From Flavobacterium jejuense (lineage in GTDB: Bacteria; Bacteroidota; Bacteroidia; Flavobacteriales; Flavobacteriaceae), in NCBI RefSeq assembly GCF_006491595.2, contig NZ_VEVQ02000004.1, positions 233,479-297,478 on the forward strand: a DNA stretch of 64,000 nucleotides. Reading direction: 5' to 3'. Below, piece after piece: positions 28,059 through 36,947 of the stretch. How positions within the stretch are numbered: position 1 is the first letter of the stretch; each line of letters begins with the position of its first letter. Made by a program: the position numbers and the translations under genes. A model generated the notes under the pieces. That model had not been told where the DNA came from, ran no database searches, and worked only from the letters and a program-made list of their open reading frames with translations.

Positions 28059-28775
28059 TTAGATTTTTTTATTTCTCAAATCATATTCTTCTTGACCCAT
28101 GCAATAATTCTCAATATCTTTATTGTTTCCGTAAACTACCAAAATATCATCCTCTTGAACTATAGTTTCCGGATTAGGTCTGCCTATTGACTCTTTTACA
28201 AGCGTTTTTTTACCTATTAAATTTCGCTTTTCTTTTTTGCGAATGATAGTCACAAGTGTTAAGCTATATTTATCTACAGAATCTAGCTCACCTAGTGTTT
28301 TTCCATAAAATTCTTTTTTTGCCCTTACTTCAGAAATGGTAAAGTTATTATCTAACTGGTAATTTTCTAAAGTAGATTTGAAATTAATTTGCTTGGTTAA
28401 ACGATCTGCAGAATCTTGTTCAGGGTGAATTATACTATAAATCCCCATAGCTTCAAGAACAGTATCGTGAATAGGAGATAGAGCCCTACTAATAATTTTT
28501 ACATTGCTTAGTTTTTTGATAATGGCAGTTGTGATAATGGCAGCACCTTCATTTTCACCGATAGCAACTACTACTTTATCTGAATCTTTTAAAGGAACAG
28601 CTTCATAAGCTAACTCATTAGTCGAATCCATACAAATAGCATGTGATATTTTGTCTTTTACAAGATTTACCTTATCCATTTGTTTATCGATACCAATGAC
28701 TTCGTTTCCAGTTTCTGTTAAACTTAAAGCCAATGACATTCCAAAATTTCCAAGCCCAAAAACAATTATTTTCAT
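28059..28775 (-). CDS. trkA: TrkA/KtrA-type K+ channel regulatory subunit
   Basis: The protein has 238 residues. An N-terminal RCK/TrkA-N Rossmann domain carries GLGNFGMSLALSLTETG and VIGIDK, which bind NAD(H) or ATP. A TrkA-C domain occupies about residues 135-225. A single RCK unit of this size is the KtrA/TrkA type that forms an octameric ring under the membrane channel and gates it. It lies 11 bases downstream of the TrkH/KtrB gene and directly abuts hemD, so K+ uptake genes and heme genes share a transcript. Confidence 0.92.
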   Translation of the reverse strand: MKIIVFGLGNFGMSLALSLTETGNEVIGIDKQMDKVNLVKDKISHAICMDSTNELAYEAVPLKDSDKVVVAIGENEGAAIITTAIIKKLSNVKIISRALSPIHDTVLEAMGIYSIIHPEQDSADRLTKQINFKSTLENYQLDNNFTISEVRAKKEFYGKTLGELDSVDKYSLTLVTIIRKKEKRNLIGKKTLVKESIGRPNPETIVQEDDILVVYGNNKDIENYCMGQEEYDLRNKKI

Positions 28776-28786
28776 TTGAAACTTTT

Positions 28787-30529
28787 TTAGTTAATCAAAA
28801 TATTTTCTTTTGGATACTCATAAAATTGATGGTTCATTTGACGTAATAAACCAATCATTAAGTTGAGCATTCCTATTCTCCCTATAAACATAACAGCAAT
28901 AATTACATACTTGCTGGGTTCTGATAGTGTGGATGTAAAATTCAAACTTAAACCGACTGTACTGTAGGCTGAAAAACATTCAAAAACAACAGTTAATACA
29001 GGAGTCTTTTCGGGTTCAAATATTAATAAAGCCATTATTGCAATTCCTATAACAATTAGTGAAATACATAAAATTGCAAAGGCACGAGATGTTGATTCAC
29101 TAGATATTCTTCTTCCAAAAATTTGAATTCTACTTTTTCCTTTTGCAACAGCAAATATATTTAGTGTTGCTAATGCAAAGGTACTTGTTTTAACACCACC
29201 ACCAGTAGAAGCAGGTGAAGCCCCTATCCACATTAGAAAAATAATAAAAAGTAGTGATGGAACGGTCATTTTTGTATAATCTACCACATTAAAACCAGCT
29301 GTCCTTGGAGTAACGGAGCTAAAAGCTGCATTAGTAATTTTCCCAAATATTGTTTTGTGTTCTAACAAGGTGTTATTATATTCTGAAATAAATAAAAACA
29401 ACCATCCTCCAAATAGTAATATGGTTGTAGTATAAATTACAATTTTTGTATTTACAGTAATTACAGGAACTTGCTTATGAATTAATTTTTTATCAAATAA
29501 TTCTAAAACATACGTTTTAATATATCTATAAAAGTTAAAAATAATATTGTGACCAAGACCTCCAAAAATAATAAGTATCATTATTATCCATTGAAAAAAA
29601 TAATGAAAGCGAATAGTCTCATCATAGAGACCATTTGAAAAAATAGAAAATCCAGCATTACAAAAAGCAGAAATGGAATGGAATATTGAAAAGAAAAACT
29701 TATTATCAATAGAATAATTATTGACTACAGATGAATAAATGAAAATAGCTCCAATAATTTCAACACTAACGGTAAAAATAACAACATTTAATGCTGCTCT
29801 AAAAACATCTTTTAATCCTTCTTGAGCAATAAAATCTTTTGTGTTTAATCCTTCTTTAAAAGAAGAACTTCCTCTAAAGAAAAAAGCAAAGAAAGATGTA
29901 AAAGTTAATATACCAATTCCCCCTAATTGAATTAATACTAAAATAATAGATTGTCCTATAGTTGTAAAGTCAACACCTGTGTCAACAACAGCTAAACCTG
30001 TCACACAAACTGCACTAGTTGCCGTAAATAATGCATTTGTAAAGGTAATTCCATTTGTAGTTGCACTTGGTAGCATCAATAAAAAAGCTCCAGATAAAGC
30101 AAGGATTAAAAAACTACCTACAAAAACAATCGCTGGATTAAAATAGATATCATATATATGTCTAACAAGTACTAATAGTCTTAAAAGAAAATATATAATT
30201 AAACCACCTTCTAAAATAGGTTTAATTTTTTGTAAAATGTAATGGTAACTAAAATCAGTGTTTGAAATAGCAATAAAAAACGAGATGATTAGCAAGAGTG
30301 AAATAATAATCATATTTACTAATGCTACTTTTTTATTGCTTTTATATTTATAAATAAAGAATTTAAAAGTATTAAAAACAAGAAGTAAAACGGATAGAAT
30401 GATTAATCCAATTACATGAGGACTATTGAAGTTTTCTGCAAAATCATAACCAAAGTCAAAGACTATAAAAAGTAGTACAATAATATCAAAAAAGCGGTAA
30501 ATATAATTGAGTAATGATTCTCTTTCCAT
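28787..30529 (-). CDS. trkH: TrkH/KtrB-type K+ channel membrane subunit
   Basis: The protein has 580 residues with four membrane-pore-membrane repeats. Selectivity-filter-like segments are SAVCVTGL, SAFCNAGF, RTAGFN and YSTVGL, each with the conserved Gly. An extra N-terminal hydrophobic region of about 130 residues (three to four helices) precedes the core, so it is longer than KtrB (about 450) and resembles TrkH or longer Bacteroidetes forms. It carries K+, possibly with Na+, across the inner membrane. It starts 12 bases after hemC. The cognate regulator lies just downstream. Confidence 0.93.
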   Translation of the reverse strand: MERESLLNYIYRFFDIIVLLFIVFDFGYDFAENFNSPHVIGLIILSVLLLVFNTFKFFIYKYKSNKKVALVNMIIISLLLIISFFIAISNTDFSYHYILQKIKPILEGGLIIYFLLRLLVLVRHIYDIYFNPAIVFVGSFLILALSGAFLLMLPSATTNGITFTNALFTATSAVCVTGLAVVDTGVDFTTIGQSIILVLIQLGGIGILTFTSFFAFFFRGSSSFKEGLNTKDFIAQEGLKDVFRAALNVVIFTVSVEIIGAIFIYSSVVNNYSIDNKFFFSIFHSISAFCNAGFSIFSNGLYDETIRFHYFFQWIIMILIIFGGLGHNIIFNFYRYIKTYVLELFDKKLIHKQVPVITVNTKIVIYTTTILLFGGWLFLFISEYNNTLLEHKTIFGKITNAAFSSVTPRTAGFNVVDYTKMTVPSLLFIIFLMWIGASPASTGGGVKTSTFALATLNIFAVAKGKSRIQIFGRRISSESTSRAFAILCISLIVIGIAIMALLIFEPEKTPVLTVVFECFSAYSTVGLSLNFTSTLSEPSKYVIIAVMFIGRIGMLNLMIGLLRQMNHQFYEYPKENILIN

Positions 30530-30541
30530 TTTAGCAGTGAT

Positions 30542-31465
30542 TTATTTCACTTTTAGCAGTGAACGAAGCTCTTTCATTAAAGAGTCACCTCCTTGATTTA
30601 AAATTTCGTTTGCACACTCTTTTCCAAAAGATTTATAATCAGCAAAATTACAACTTTTTTTAATGTAATGTTTCTCTTTTCCGTTTAAAGAGAATAACAC
30701 CCCTTCAAAACGTATCTCGTTGTTTTTTATGGTTGCCAATGCACCAATTGGGGCTGTACAACCTCCTTCTAACGTTTTTAAAAATTGTCGCTCAATAAAC
30801 GTACAAATTTCCGTTTCATTATGATTTAACTTTTCAAGAGCTTTTATTGAAAAACTATCATTTTCCATAGCGACAATAAGCATTGCGCCTTGTGCAGGAG
30901 CAGGAATCATCCAATCTAAATTGAGAAATGTTTCGGGTTTTAAATTGATTCTTTCTAAACCAGCAGCTGCAAAAATAGCTCCATTCCATCTGTTGTCTTT
31001 CAATTTCTGCATTCTTGTATTTACATTTCCACGTAAATCTTCAACAGTATGAGTAGGGTATTTATGCAACCATTGTGCTTTTCGTCTTAGACTCCCTGAA
31101 GCAATTATTCCGTCGGTTTCTAAAAAGTCTAAATTACCTTTGTGAATTAGAATATCTAATGTATTAGCTCTTTCTAAAACAGCCGCTTGCACAATTCCTT
31201 TAGGTAAACTCGTAGGAACGTCTTTCATAGAATGAACAGCAATATCTACTTCGCCTTTAAGCATTGCAACATCTAGAGTTTTTGTAAAAATGCCTGTTAT
31301 TCCAAGTTCGTATAAAGGTTTATCAAGAATAAGATCTCCAGTAGCTTTTACAGCAATGATTTCTGTTTTATAACCTAAAGTGTTAAGTTTGTTTTGAACG
31401 GTATGAGCTTGCCAAAGTGCTAATTCGCTATCACGAGTTCCTATTCGTATTGTTTTTTCCAACAT
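30542..31465 (-). CDS. hemC: Hydroxymethylbilane synthase (porphobilinogen deaminase)
   Basis: The protein has 307 residues. The N-terminal IRIGTRDSELALWQAH, the central VDIAVHSMKDVPTSLP with its catalytic Asp, and LEGGCTAPIGAL near residue 240, whose Cys carries the dipyrromethane cofactor, are all intact. It polymerises four porphobilinogens into hydroxymethylbilane. It follows hemA by 74 bases and precedes trkH by 12. The order hemA-hemC is common; the K+ channel insertion after it is not. Confidence 0.97.
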   Translation of the reverse strand: MLEKTIRIGTRDSELALWQAHTVQNKLNTLGYKTEIIAVKATGDLILDKPLYELGITGIFTKTLDVAMLKGEVDIAVHSMKDVPTSLPKGIVQAAVLERANTLDILIHKGNLDFLETDGIIASGSLRRKAQWLHKYPTHTVEDLRGNVNTRMQKLKDNRWNGAIFAAAGLERINLKPETFLNLDWMIPAPAQGAMLIVAMENDSFSIKALEKLNHNETEICTFIERQFLKTLEGGCTAPIGALATIKNNEIRFEGVLFSLNGKEKHYIKKSCNFADYKSFGKECANEILNQGGDSLMKELRSLLKVK

Positions 31466-31539
31466 TTTATTTTTTTTGAACCATTAAGAAACTAAAGTTT
31501 TTAAAAATAATCAATTGCTAATGGTTTTAAAGAAGTAAT

Positions 31540-32787
31540 TTAGTTATTTAATTGAAACACCTTCTCAATCCATTCGATACTTTCATCAACCATAGTGTTT
31601 TCATGTTTTAAATGATTGGCAAAATGAGTAGTGATTTTTTGAATGATTCGATTACTGATGATTTCCGCTTGTTCTTCGTTAAAATTATCGAGTTTTTTTC
31701 GTTGGTAATTCAACTCTGTTTTTTTTATATCGGCTAATTTTTCTTTTAAGGAATGAATGGTTGGAGCAAATTTTCTTGTTTTGGACCAACTCATAAATTC
31801 TTCAACAATTTCATTAATGATTTTTTCTGCAGCAGGAATGTGTTCTTTTCTTTTTTCTATGGTTTCATCGGTTACTTGAGATAAATAATCCAAATGTACT
31901 AAGGAAACACCATCTACAGTATTTACATTTTCGTTCACATTTTTAGGAATTGATAAATCTAAAATAAGTAATGGTTTTTTTAAATTTAAAATGGCTGCAT
32001 CAATAGTTGGATTTTGTGCTCCTGTTGCAACGACTAAAACGTCTGATTTTTGAATTTCTAACTGTAAATTAGCATAGTCTTTAACTATAAGATTGAACTT
32101 TCCAGCAATTTTTTCTGCTTTTTCTTTTGTTCTATTTATTAAAACAATATGATCATTTTTTGTATGTTTAACTAGATTTTCACAAGTATTTCTGCCAATT
32201 TTTCCCGTTCCAAAAAGTAAAATATTTTTGGCACCAATATCCGGTACATTATTCATTATATATTGCACAGAAGCAAATGAGACAGAAGTTGCACCCGAAC
32301 TAATATGTGTTTCATTCTTTACCCTTTTACTAGCTTGTATTACTGCATTAATTAAACGTTCAATGTAATTATTGCCTAAACCAAATTTTTTGCTTTCTGT
32401 AAATCCAATTTTTATCTGTGAAATAATTTCAAAATCACCTAATATTTGACTATCTAATCCTGTACCAACTTTAAATAAATGCGAAATGGCTTCTTTGTTT
32501 TTATAGACATAGGCAATCTTTTGAAAATCTTCAACAGTACCTAAACTATTATCGCAAAGTAATTTGATTAATTGGAAAGGATGTTCTGCAAATCCATATA
32601 TTTCAGTACGATTACAAGTCGAAATAACAAAAAGGCTTTCAATGTTTTCGTTTTTCGCTTGATTTAATAAATCTATTCTTGTCTTTTCATTCAAACTAAA
32701 TTTACCCCTCATCTCGGCATCCGCTTTTTTGTAGCTTAAACCAATGGCATAAAAAGTAGTGTGTTTGATACCTGTAAAGTTATCCAT
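31540..32787 (-). CDS. hemA: Glutamyl-tRNA reductase
   Basis: The protein has 415 residues. The catalytic Cys58 lies in VISTCNRTEIYGF; the NADPH site is LLFGTGKIGRNTCENL; a C-terminal helical dimerisation domain follows. It reduces glutamyl-tRNA to glutamate-1-semialdehyde, the first committed step of the C5 heme pathway. The next enzyme, HemL, is not encoded in the window. It is the first gene of the leftward cluster and is divergent from the AraC-family gene across 228 bases that hold promoter-like boxes for both directions. Confidence 0.97.
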   Translation of the reverse strand: MDNFTGIKHTTFYAIGLSYKKADAEMRGKFSLNEKTRIDLLNQAKNENIESLFVISTCNRTEIYGFAEHPFQLIKLLCDNSLGTVEDFQKIAYVYKNKEAISHLFKVGTGLDSQILGDFEIISQIKIGFTESKKFGLGNNYIERLINAVIQASKRVKNETHISSGATSVSFASVQYIMNNVPDIGAKNILLFGTGKIGRNTCENLVKHTKNDHIVLINRTKEKAEKIAGKFNLIVKDYANLQLEIQKSDVLVVATGAQNPTIDAAILNLKKPLLILDLSIPKNVNENVNTVDGVSLVHLDYLSQVTDETIEKRKEHIPAAEKIINEIVEEFMSWSKTRKFAPTIHSLKEKLADIKKTELNYQRKKLDNFNEEQAEIISNRIIQKITTHFANHLKHENTMVDESIEWIEKVFQLNN

Positions 32788-32812
32788 AAATTGTACTTTC
32801 CTTAAAGTGAAA

Positions 32813-32820
32813 CAAAATTA
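32813..32820 (-). promoter_or_regulatory. Putative -7 element of hemA operon
   Basis: On the minus strand TAATTTTG fits TAnnTTTG and lies 25 bases before the hemA ATG. The expected -33 TTTG is not present at 17-23 bases, so the promoter may need an activator; the divergent AraC-type gene is an obvious candidate, though that is inference. Confidence 0.5.
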
Positions 32821-32894
32821 AGGTAGAGCAGTGTTTAAAAATAACGCTCAAAGTACTTTTTGTGTCGATTGCAGATTTTTTGTAAAAATTATGA

Positions 32895-32922
32895 TTTGTT
32901 TTTAGTATTTCATGTATTTTTG
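32895..32922 (+). promoter_or_regulatory. Putative promoter of the AraC-family gene
   Basis: TTTG (32895-32898) and TATTTTTG (32915-32922) are separated by 16 bases, slightly short of the usual spacing. A second TTTG at 32879-32882 is too far. Transcription would begin near 32928, giving a leader of almost 90 bases. Confidence 0.5.
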
Positions 32923-32929
32923 TAGTAAA

Positions 32930-32975
32930 ATTGGTCATTGAGAACTTATTTATTTATAACCAATCTAAATAAGTT
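32930..32975 (+). promoter_or_regulatory. Possible pseudoknot in the leader of the AraC-family gene
   Basis: AACTTATTTA (32943-32952) pairs perfectly with TAAATAAGTT (32966-32975). The 13-base loop contains ACCAAT (32959-32964), which pairs with ATTGGT (32930-32935) just upstream. The order of the four segments is that of an H-type pseudoknot. It would lie at the very 5' end of the predicted transcript. Chance pairing in AT-rich DNA is possible, and the same sequence could be a DNA operator. Confidence 0.35.
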
Positions 32976-33015
32976 TAATTTTTAAAGCCTTATTTTTAAT
33001 TCAAAAAACAACGCT

Positions 33016-33888
33016 ATGAGTTCATTTGAAGAAATAAAAATAGAAACAGATTTTACATTACTTCGTTTTCAAAATGATTCTGAAACCATGGAACGCATTG
33101 AAAAACAAGTAAAAACAGGATTGATCCAATTTCATTTTAATGTGAAGGGAAAGGCTAAATTTATTTTCAATCAAGGTACTTATGCATTGGATTTAAATGA
33201 AGAAAAATCACTTTTACTTTATAATCCACAAAAAGAATTGCCATTACATTTAGAAGTAAGTCCAAAATCTTGGATTATTTCAATGCTTATTTCAATAAAA
33301 AAATTTCATGCTTTGTTTTCTAATGAAGCAGATGTTATTCCTTTTTTAAGCCAGGAAAATTTAGATAAAAAATATTATGGTGAAGAAGATATTAGTCCGT
33401 CAATGGCCATTGTACTCAACCAAATTTTTCATTACAATCAAAATTCTTCTATTAAAAATTTATATTTAAAAGGAAAAGGGTACGAATTAATGAGTTTGTA
33501 TTTTAACCAAAATGAAGATCCAAATGCAGAACATTGTCCGTTTTTGATTGATGAAGAGAATGTTTTAAAAATAAAGAAAGCTAAAGAAATTGTCATAGAA
33601 AATATGGCAGAACCACCAGGATTACAAGAATTAGCAGATAAAGTTGGGTTAACCCTAAAAAAACTAAAAGTAGGTTTCAAACAAATTTATGGTGATAGTG
33701 TTTATAGTTTTTTGTTTGATTACAAAATGGAATATGCTAGAAAAATGTTAGATTCAGGTTCATACAATGTAAATGAAGTTGGGCTGAAAGTAGGTTACAG
33801 TACTTCAAGTCATTTTATTGCGGCTTTTAAGAAGAAATTTGGAACCACACCCAAAAAGTATTTAATGAACTTGAATTTGAATGTGTAA
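33016..33888 (+). CDS. AraC-family transcriptional regulator of the heme locus
   Basis: The protein has 290 residues. The C-terminal 100 residues are an AraC double helix-turn-helix with LQELADKVGLTLKKLKVGFK and VGYSTSSHFIAAFKKKFG, ending PKKYL. The N-terminal 190 residues do not match a cupin clearly and presumably sense a ligand or partner. Its place between divergent hemA and hemH suggests that it controls heme synthesis, perhaps in response to heme, iron or oxygen; no direct evidence exists in the sequence. The leader has a hairpin/pseudoknot-like structure. Confidence 0.88.
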   Translation: MSSFEEIKIETDFTLLRFQNDSETMERIEKQVKTGLIQFHFNVKGKAKFIFNQGTYALDLNEEKSLLLYNPQKELPLHLEVSPKSWIISMLISIKKFHALFSNEADVIPFLSQENLDKKYYGEEDISPSMAIVLNQIFHYNQNSSIKNLYLKGKGYELMSLYFNQNEDPNAEHCPFLIDEENVLKIKKAKEIVIENMAEPPGLQELADKVGLTLKKLKVGFKQIYGDSVYSFLFDYKMEYARKMLDSGSYNVNEVGLKVGYSTSSHFIAAFKKKFGTTPKKYLMNLNLNV

Positions 33889-34014
33889 AAACTATAAATG
33901 ATTGATTTATTTAATATTGGAATAGGAAAAATTAGTATAATTATAACACATATAAAAACTTGATTATTTATTTTTATCCAAGAGAATAATCATAGAAAAT
34001 ACAATTTAGAATAA

Positions 34015-35052
34015 ATGAAAAAAGGAGTATTATTAGTCAATTTAGGTTCACCAGAAAGCCCTACCCCAAAGGATGTAAAACCCTATTTAGATGAATTTTT
34101 AATGGATAAGTATGTAATAGACGTTCCGTTTTTATTACGTGCTTTATTAGTAAGAGGAATTATTTTACAAACAAGACCCAAAAAATCAGCTGCTGCTTAT
34201 AAAAAAATTTGGTGGGAAGAAGGTTCACCATTAATTGTGCTTTCGAAAAGAATGAAAGCTAAAGTAGAACAAAATGTAAGTATTCCTATTTCTTTAGCGA
34301 TGAGATATGGTAATCCAAGTATTGAAAGTGGCTTACAAGAATTAAGCGATAAAGGAGTTACTGAAGTATTATTATTTCCTTTGTATCCACAACATGCTAT
34401 GGCTTCAACGGTTACCATTTTAGTTTTAGCTGAAGAATTGCGTAAAAAGAAATTTCCTCACATGAATTTTACGATTGTTCCTGCTTTCTATAATCAAAAG
34501 GATTACATTAGAGATCTATCCAATTCTATTAAAAAACATTTAGAAGGATTTGAATATGATCATTTATTATTTTCTTATCACGGAATTCCAGAACGTCACG
34601 TTCGTAAAACAGATATTACTAAAAACCATTGTAAAATAGATGGTAGTTGTTGTAATACACCTTCACCAGCTCATGAATTTTGTTACCGTCATCAATGTTA
34701 TGAAACCACAAAACAAGTGGTTGAATTTTTAGGTATCGAAGAAGGAAAATACAGTCAGACTTTCCAATCGCGTTTAGCTGGTGATAAATGGTTAACCCCT
34801 TATACGGATGTTGAAATCAACAAAATGCCAGAAAAAGGAATTAAAAAACTAGCAGTTGTAACTCCAGCTTTTGTATCGGATTGTTTAGAGACATTAGAAG
34901 AGATTGCAATGGAAGCCAATCATGAATTTAAAGCTCATGGTGGTGAAGAATTCAAAGCAATCCCTTGTCTAAATGATGATGATGATTGGTGCAAAACGTT
35001 AAGTCGCTGGATTGATCAATGGGCTTTTCAACCAGAAGAACAAAACAGATAA
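34015..35052 (+). CDS. hemH: Ferrochelatase
   Basis: The protein has 345 residues. The opening KKGVLLVNLGSPESP and the catalytic His in FSYHGIPERH are conserved, as is VVTPAFVSDCLETLEEI. It inserts Fe2+ into protoporphyrin IX. A Cys-rich insertion at about residues 203-230 has five Cys (HCKIDGSCCN, then EFCYRHQC). It might bind a metal or Fe-S cluster, as some bacterial ferrochelatases do, though the spacing is not one I can assign. The stop overlaps the next gene's ATG (TAATG). Confidence 0.96.
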   Translation: MKKGVLLVNLGSPESPTPKDVKPYLDEFLMDKYVIDVPFLLRALLVRGIILQTRPKKSAAAYKKIWWEEGSPLIVLSKRMKAKVEQNVSIPISLAMRYGNPSIESGLQELSDKGVTEVLLFPLYPQHAMASTVTILVLAEELRKKKFPHMNFTIVPAFYNQKDYIRDLSNSIKKHLEGFEYDHLLFSYHGIPERHVRKTDITKNHCKIDGSCCNTPSPAHEFCYRHQCYETTKQVVEFLGIEEGKYSQTFQSRLAGDKWLTPYTDVEINKMPEKGIKKLAVVTPAFVSDCLETLEEIAMEANHEFKAHGGEEFKAIPCLNDDDDWCKTLSRWIDQWAFQPEEQNR

Positions 35053-36404
35053 TGGCAGTTTCTTCAACGGAATTAGGTACTTTGTCGATTAAACAGCTAT
35101 TAATTAAACAATCTGTTCCTGCGTCTATAGGTATTTTATTTATGTCGGTTAATATTTTAATTGACACCATTTTTGTAGGTCAATGGATAGGTTCTTTAGC
35201 TATAGCAGCTGTTTCTGTTGTTTTACCTATTACATTTTTGATTTCTTCCTTAGGAATGGCTTTAGGTATTGGTGGAAGTTCTATAATATCAAGAGCTTTA
35301 GGGGCTAATAATAGAGAAAAAGCATTAAAAACATTTGGGAATCAAATTATGATGACCTTAGGTTTAGCGGTGATGTCTGTTATTATTGGTTTTTCCTTTT
35401 CAAGTGAAGTTTTGTTACTTTTTGGTGCTAATGGAGACATAATGAAACCCGCAATGGAATTTTTTACTCCTGTTTTATATGGTGTTCCATTTTTAGCACT
35501 TTGTATGATGGGAAATACTGTAATTAGAGCAGAAGGAAAGCCAAAGTTTGCGATGATTGCGATGATAATTCCCGCATTTAGTAATATTATTTTAGACATC
35601 CTTTTTATAAAAGTCTTAAATTTAGGAATGTTTGGTGCTGCTTTGGCTACCTCTATTTCTTATTTTATGTGTTTTGCTTTTATTTTGTGGTTTTTCATCT
35701 TTAAAAGTGAATTACACTTACATCTGAAACATTATTTTCTTGATTTTAAAATTGTTTCTGAAATTGCATCATTAGGTTTTGTAACTTTCGCTCGACAGGG
35801 AGTTGTGGCTATATTGTCTATTATTTTAAATCATACACTTTTTATTCATGGAGGAGAAATCTCTGTAGCCATTTATGGAATTATAAGCCGTATGTTAATG
35901 TTTGCTTTATTCCCAATATTAGGAGTTACACAAGGTTTTCTTCCAATTGCAGGTTATAATTATGGAGCTAAAAATTATGTTAGAGTTAGCGAAACAATTT
36001 CAACTTCTGTAAAATGGGCTGCAGGTCTAGCTACTGTTATTTTTATAGTTATTCTAGTTTTTGCAGAACCGATAGTAACTATTTTCTCAAAAGATGCAAC
36101 AATAGTAAAAGAAACACCTAATGCTTTACGAATGGTTTTTGCTGCGTCACCTATTATAGCAATTCAGTTAATAGGAGCTGCGTATTTTCAGGCAGCTGGT
36201 AAAGCGATTCCTGCACTTTTATTGACTTTAACCAAACAAGGTTTTTTCTTAATACCATTGATTTTAGTTTTACCAAATTATTATGGTATTTTTGGAGTAT
36301 GGATAGCCTTTCCTATTGCTGATATTTTATCTACTTTAGTAACAGGCTTCTTTTTAAAACGTGAAATGAATAGAAAGTTAACATTCGCTCAAGATGGAAT
36401 ATAA
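35052..36404 (+). CDS. MATE family exporter
   Basis: A polytopic protein of 450 residues with twelve predicted helices in two MatE halves. Landmarks are LLIKQSVPASIGILFMS at the start, GIGGSSIISRALGAN, and GFLPIAGYNYGAKN in the second half. The frame is open from 35019, but the ATG at 35052 overlaps the ferrochelatase stop and gives the normal N terminus, so I chose it. It exports cationic or drug-like molecules using Na+ or H+. Its coupling to hemH and hemJ hints at porphyrin or heme-precursor export; that is only a contextual guess. Confidence 0.92.
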   Translation: MAVSSTELGTLSIKQLLIKQSVPASIGILFMSVNILIDTIFVGQWIGSLAIAAVSVVLPITFLISSLGMALGIGGSSIISRALGANNREKALKTFGNQIMMTLGLAVMSVIIGFSFSSEVLLLFGANGDIMKPAMEFFTPVLYGVPFLALCMMGNTVIRAEGKPKFAMIAMIIPAFSNIILDILFIKVLNLGMFGAALATSISYFMCFAFILWFFIFKSELHLHLKHYFLDFKIVSEIASLGFVTFARQGVVAILSIILNHTLFIHGGEISVAIYGIISRMLMFALFPILGVTQGFLPIAGYNYGAKNYVRVSETISTSVKWAAGLATVIFIVILVFAEPIVTIFSKDATIVKETPNALRMVFAASPIIAIQLIGAAYFQAAGKAIPALLLTLTKQGFFLIPLILVLPNYYGIFGVWIAFPIADILSTLVTGFFLKREMNRKLTFAQDGI

Positions 36405-36945
36405 CTATATAAAAGCTTTACACCTTATCTTTGTGATTACTTGGTTCGCAGGACTTTTTTATATGGTTCGCTTGTTTGTATATCATGCTGAAGCCAAACA
36501 AAAACCACAACTAGAACAAGATATTTTAATTAAGCAATATCAATTAATGCAATATAGGCTTTGGTATATCATTACTTGGCCAAGTGCTATTTTAGCAAGT
36601 ATTTTTGCTTATTGGATGCTTTTTTTTACAGAAAGCGGAAAATTTTGGTTAACCCAACCTTGGATGCATGTAAAGCTAGCATTTGTTTTGCTACTCTATA
36701 TATATCATGGAAAATGCCATCAAATTTTTAAACAATTACAAAGAAATGAAGTAAGAAACAGCTCTAATTTTTTTAGAATTTGGAATGAAGGTGCTACTAT
36801 TATTTTATTTGCCATTGTTTTTTTGGTAATTTTAAAAAGTGCCATTAACTGGATTTACGGTGTTGTAGGCATTTTTGTTTTTTCAATTCTAATTATGTTA
36901 GGATTTAAATTATATAAACGAATTCGAGAAAAGAAGAATAATTAA
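36394..36945 (+). CDS. hemJ: HemJ-type protoporphyrinogen IX oxidase
   Basis: The protein has 183 residues and five hydrophobic segments. ALHLIFVITWFAGLFYMVRLFVYH and HVKLAFVLLLYIYHG (the latter near residues 93-107) hold the conserved His, Arg and Lys of the HemJ/UPF0093 family. HemJ oxidises protoporphyrinogen IX to protoporphyrin IX in the inner membrane where HemG and HemY are absent. It overlaps the MATE gene by 11 bases and lies in the hemH transcript, which fits well. An extra C-terminal helix pair (about residues 130-175) makes it longer than the shortest homologs. Confidence 0.88.
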   Translation: MEYNYIKALHLIFVITWFAGLFYMVRLFVYHAEAKQKPQLEQDILIKQYQLMQYRLWYIITWPSAILASIFAYWMLFFTESGKFWLTQPWMHVKLAFVLLLYIYHGKCHQIFKQLQRNEVRNSSNFFRIWNEGATIILFAIVFLVILKSAINWIYGVVGIFVFSILIMLGFKLYKRIREKKNN

Positions 36946-36947
36946 AA

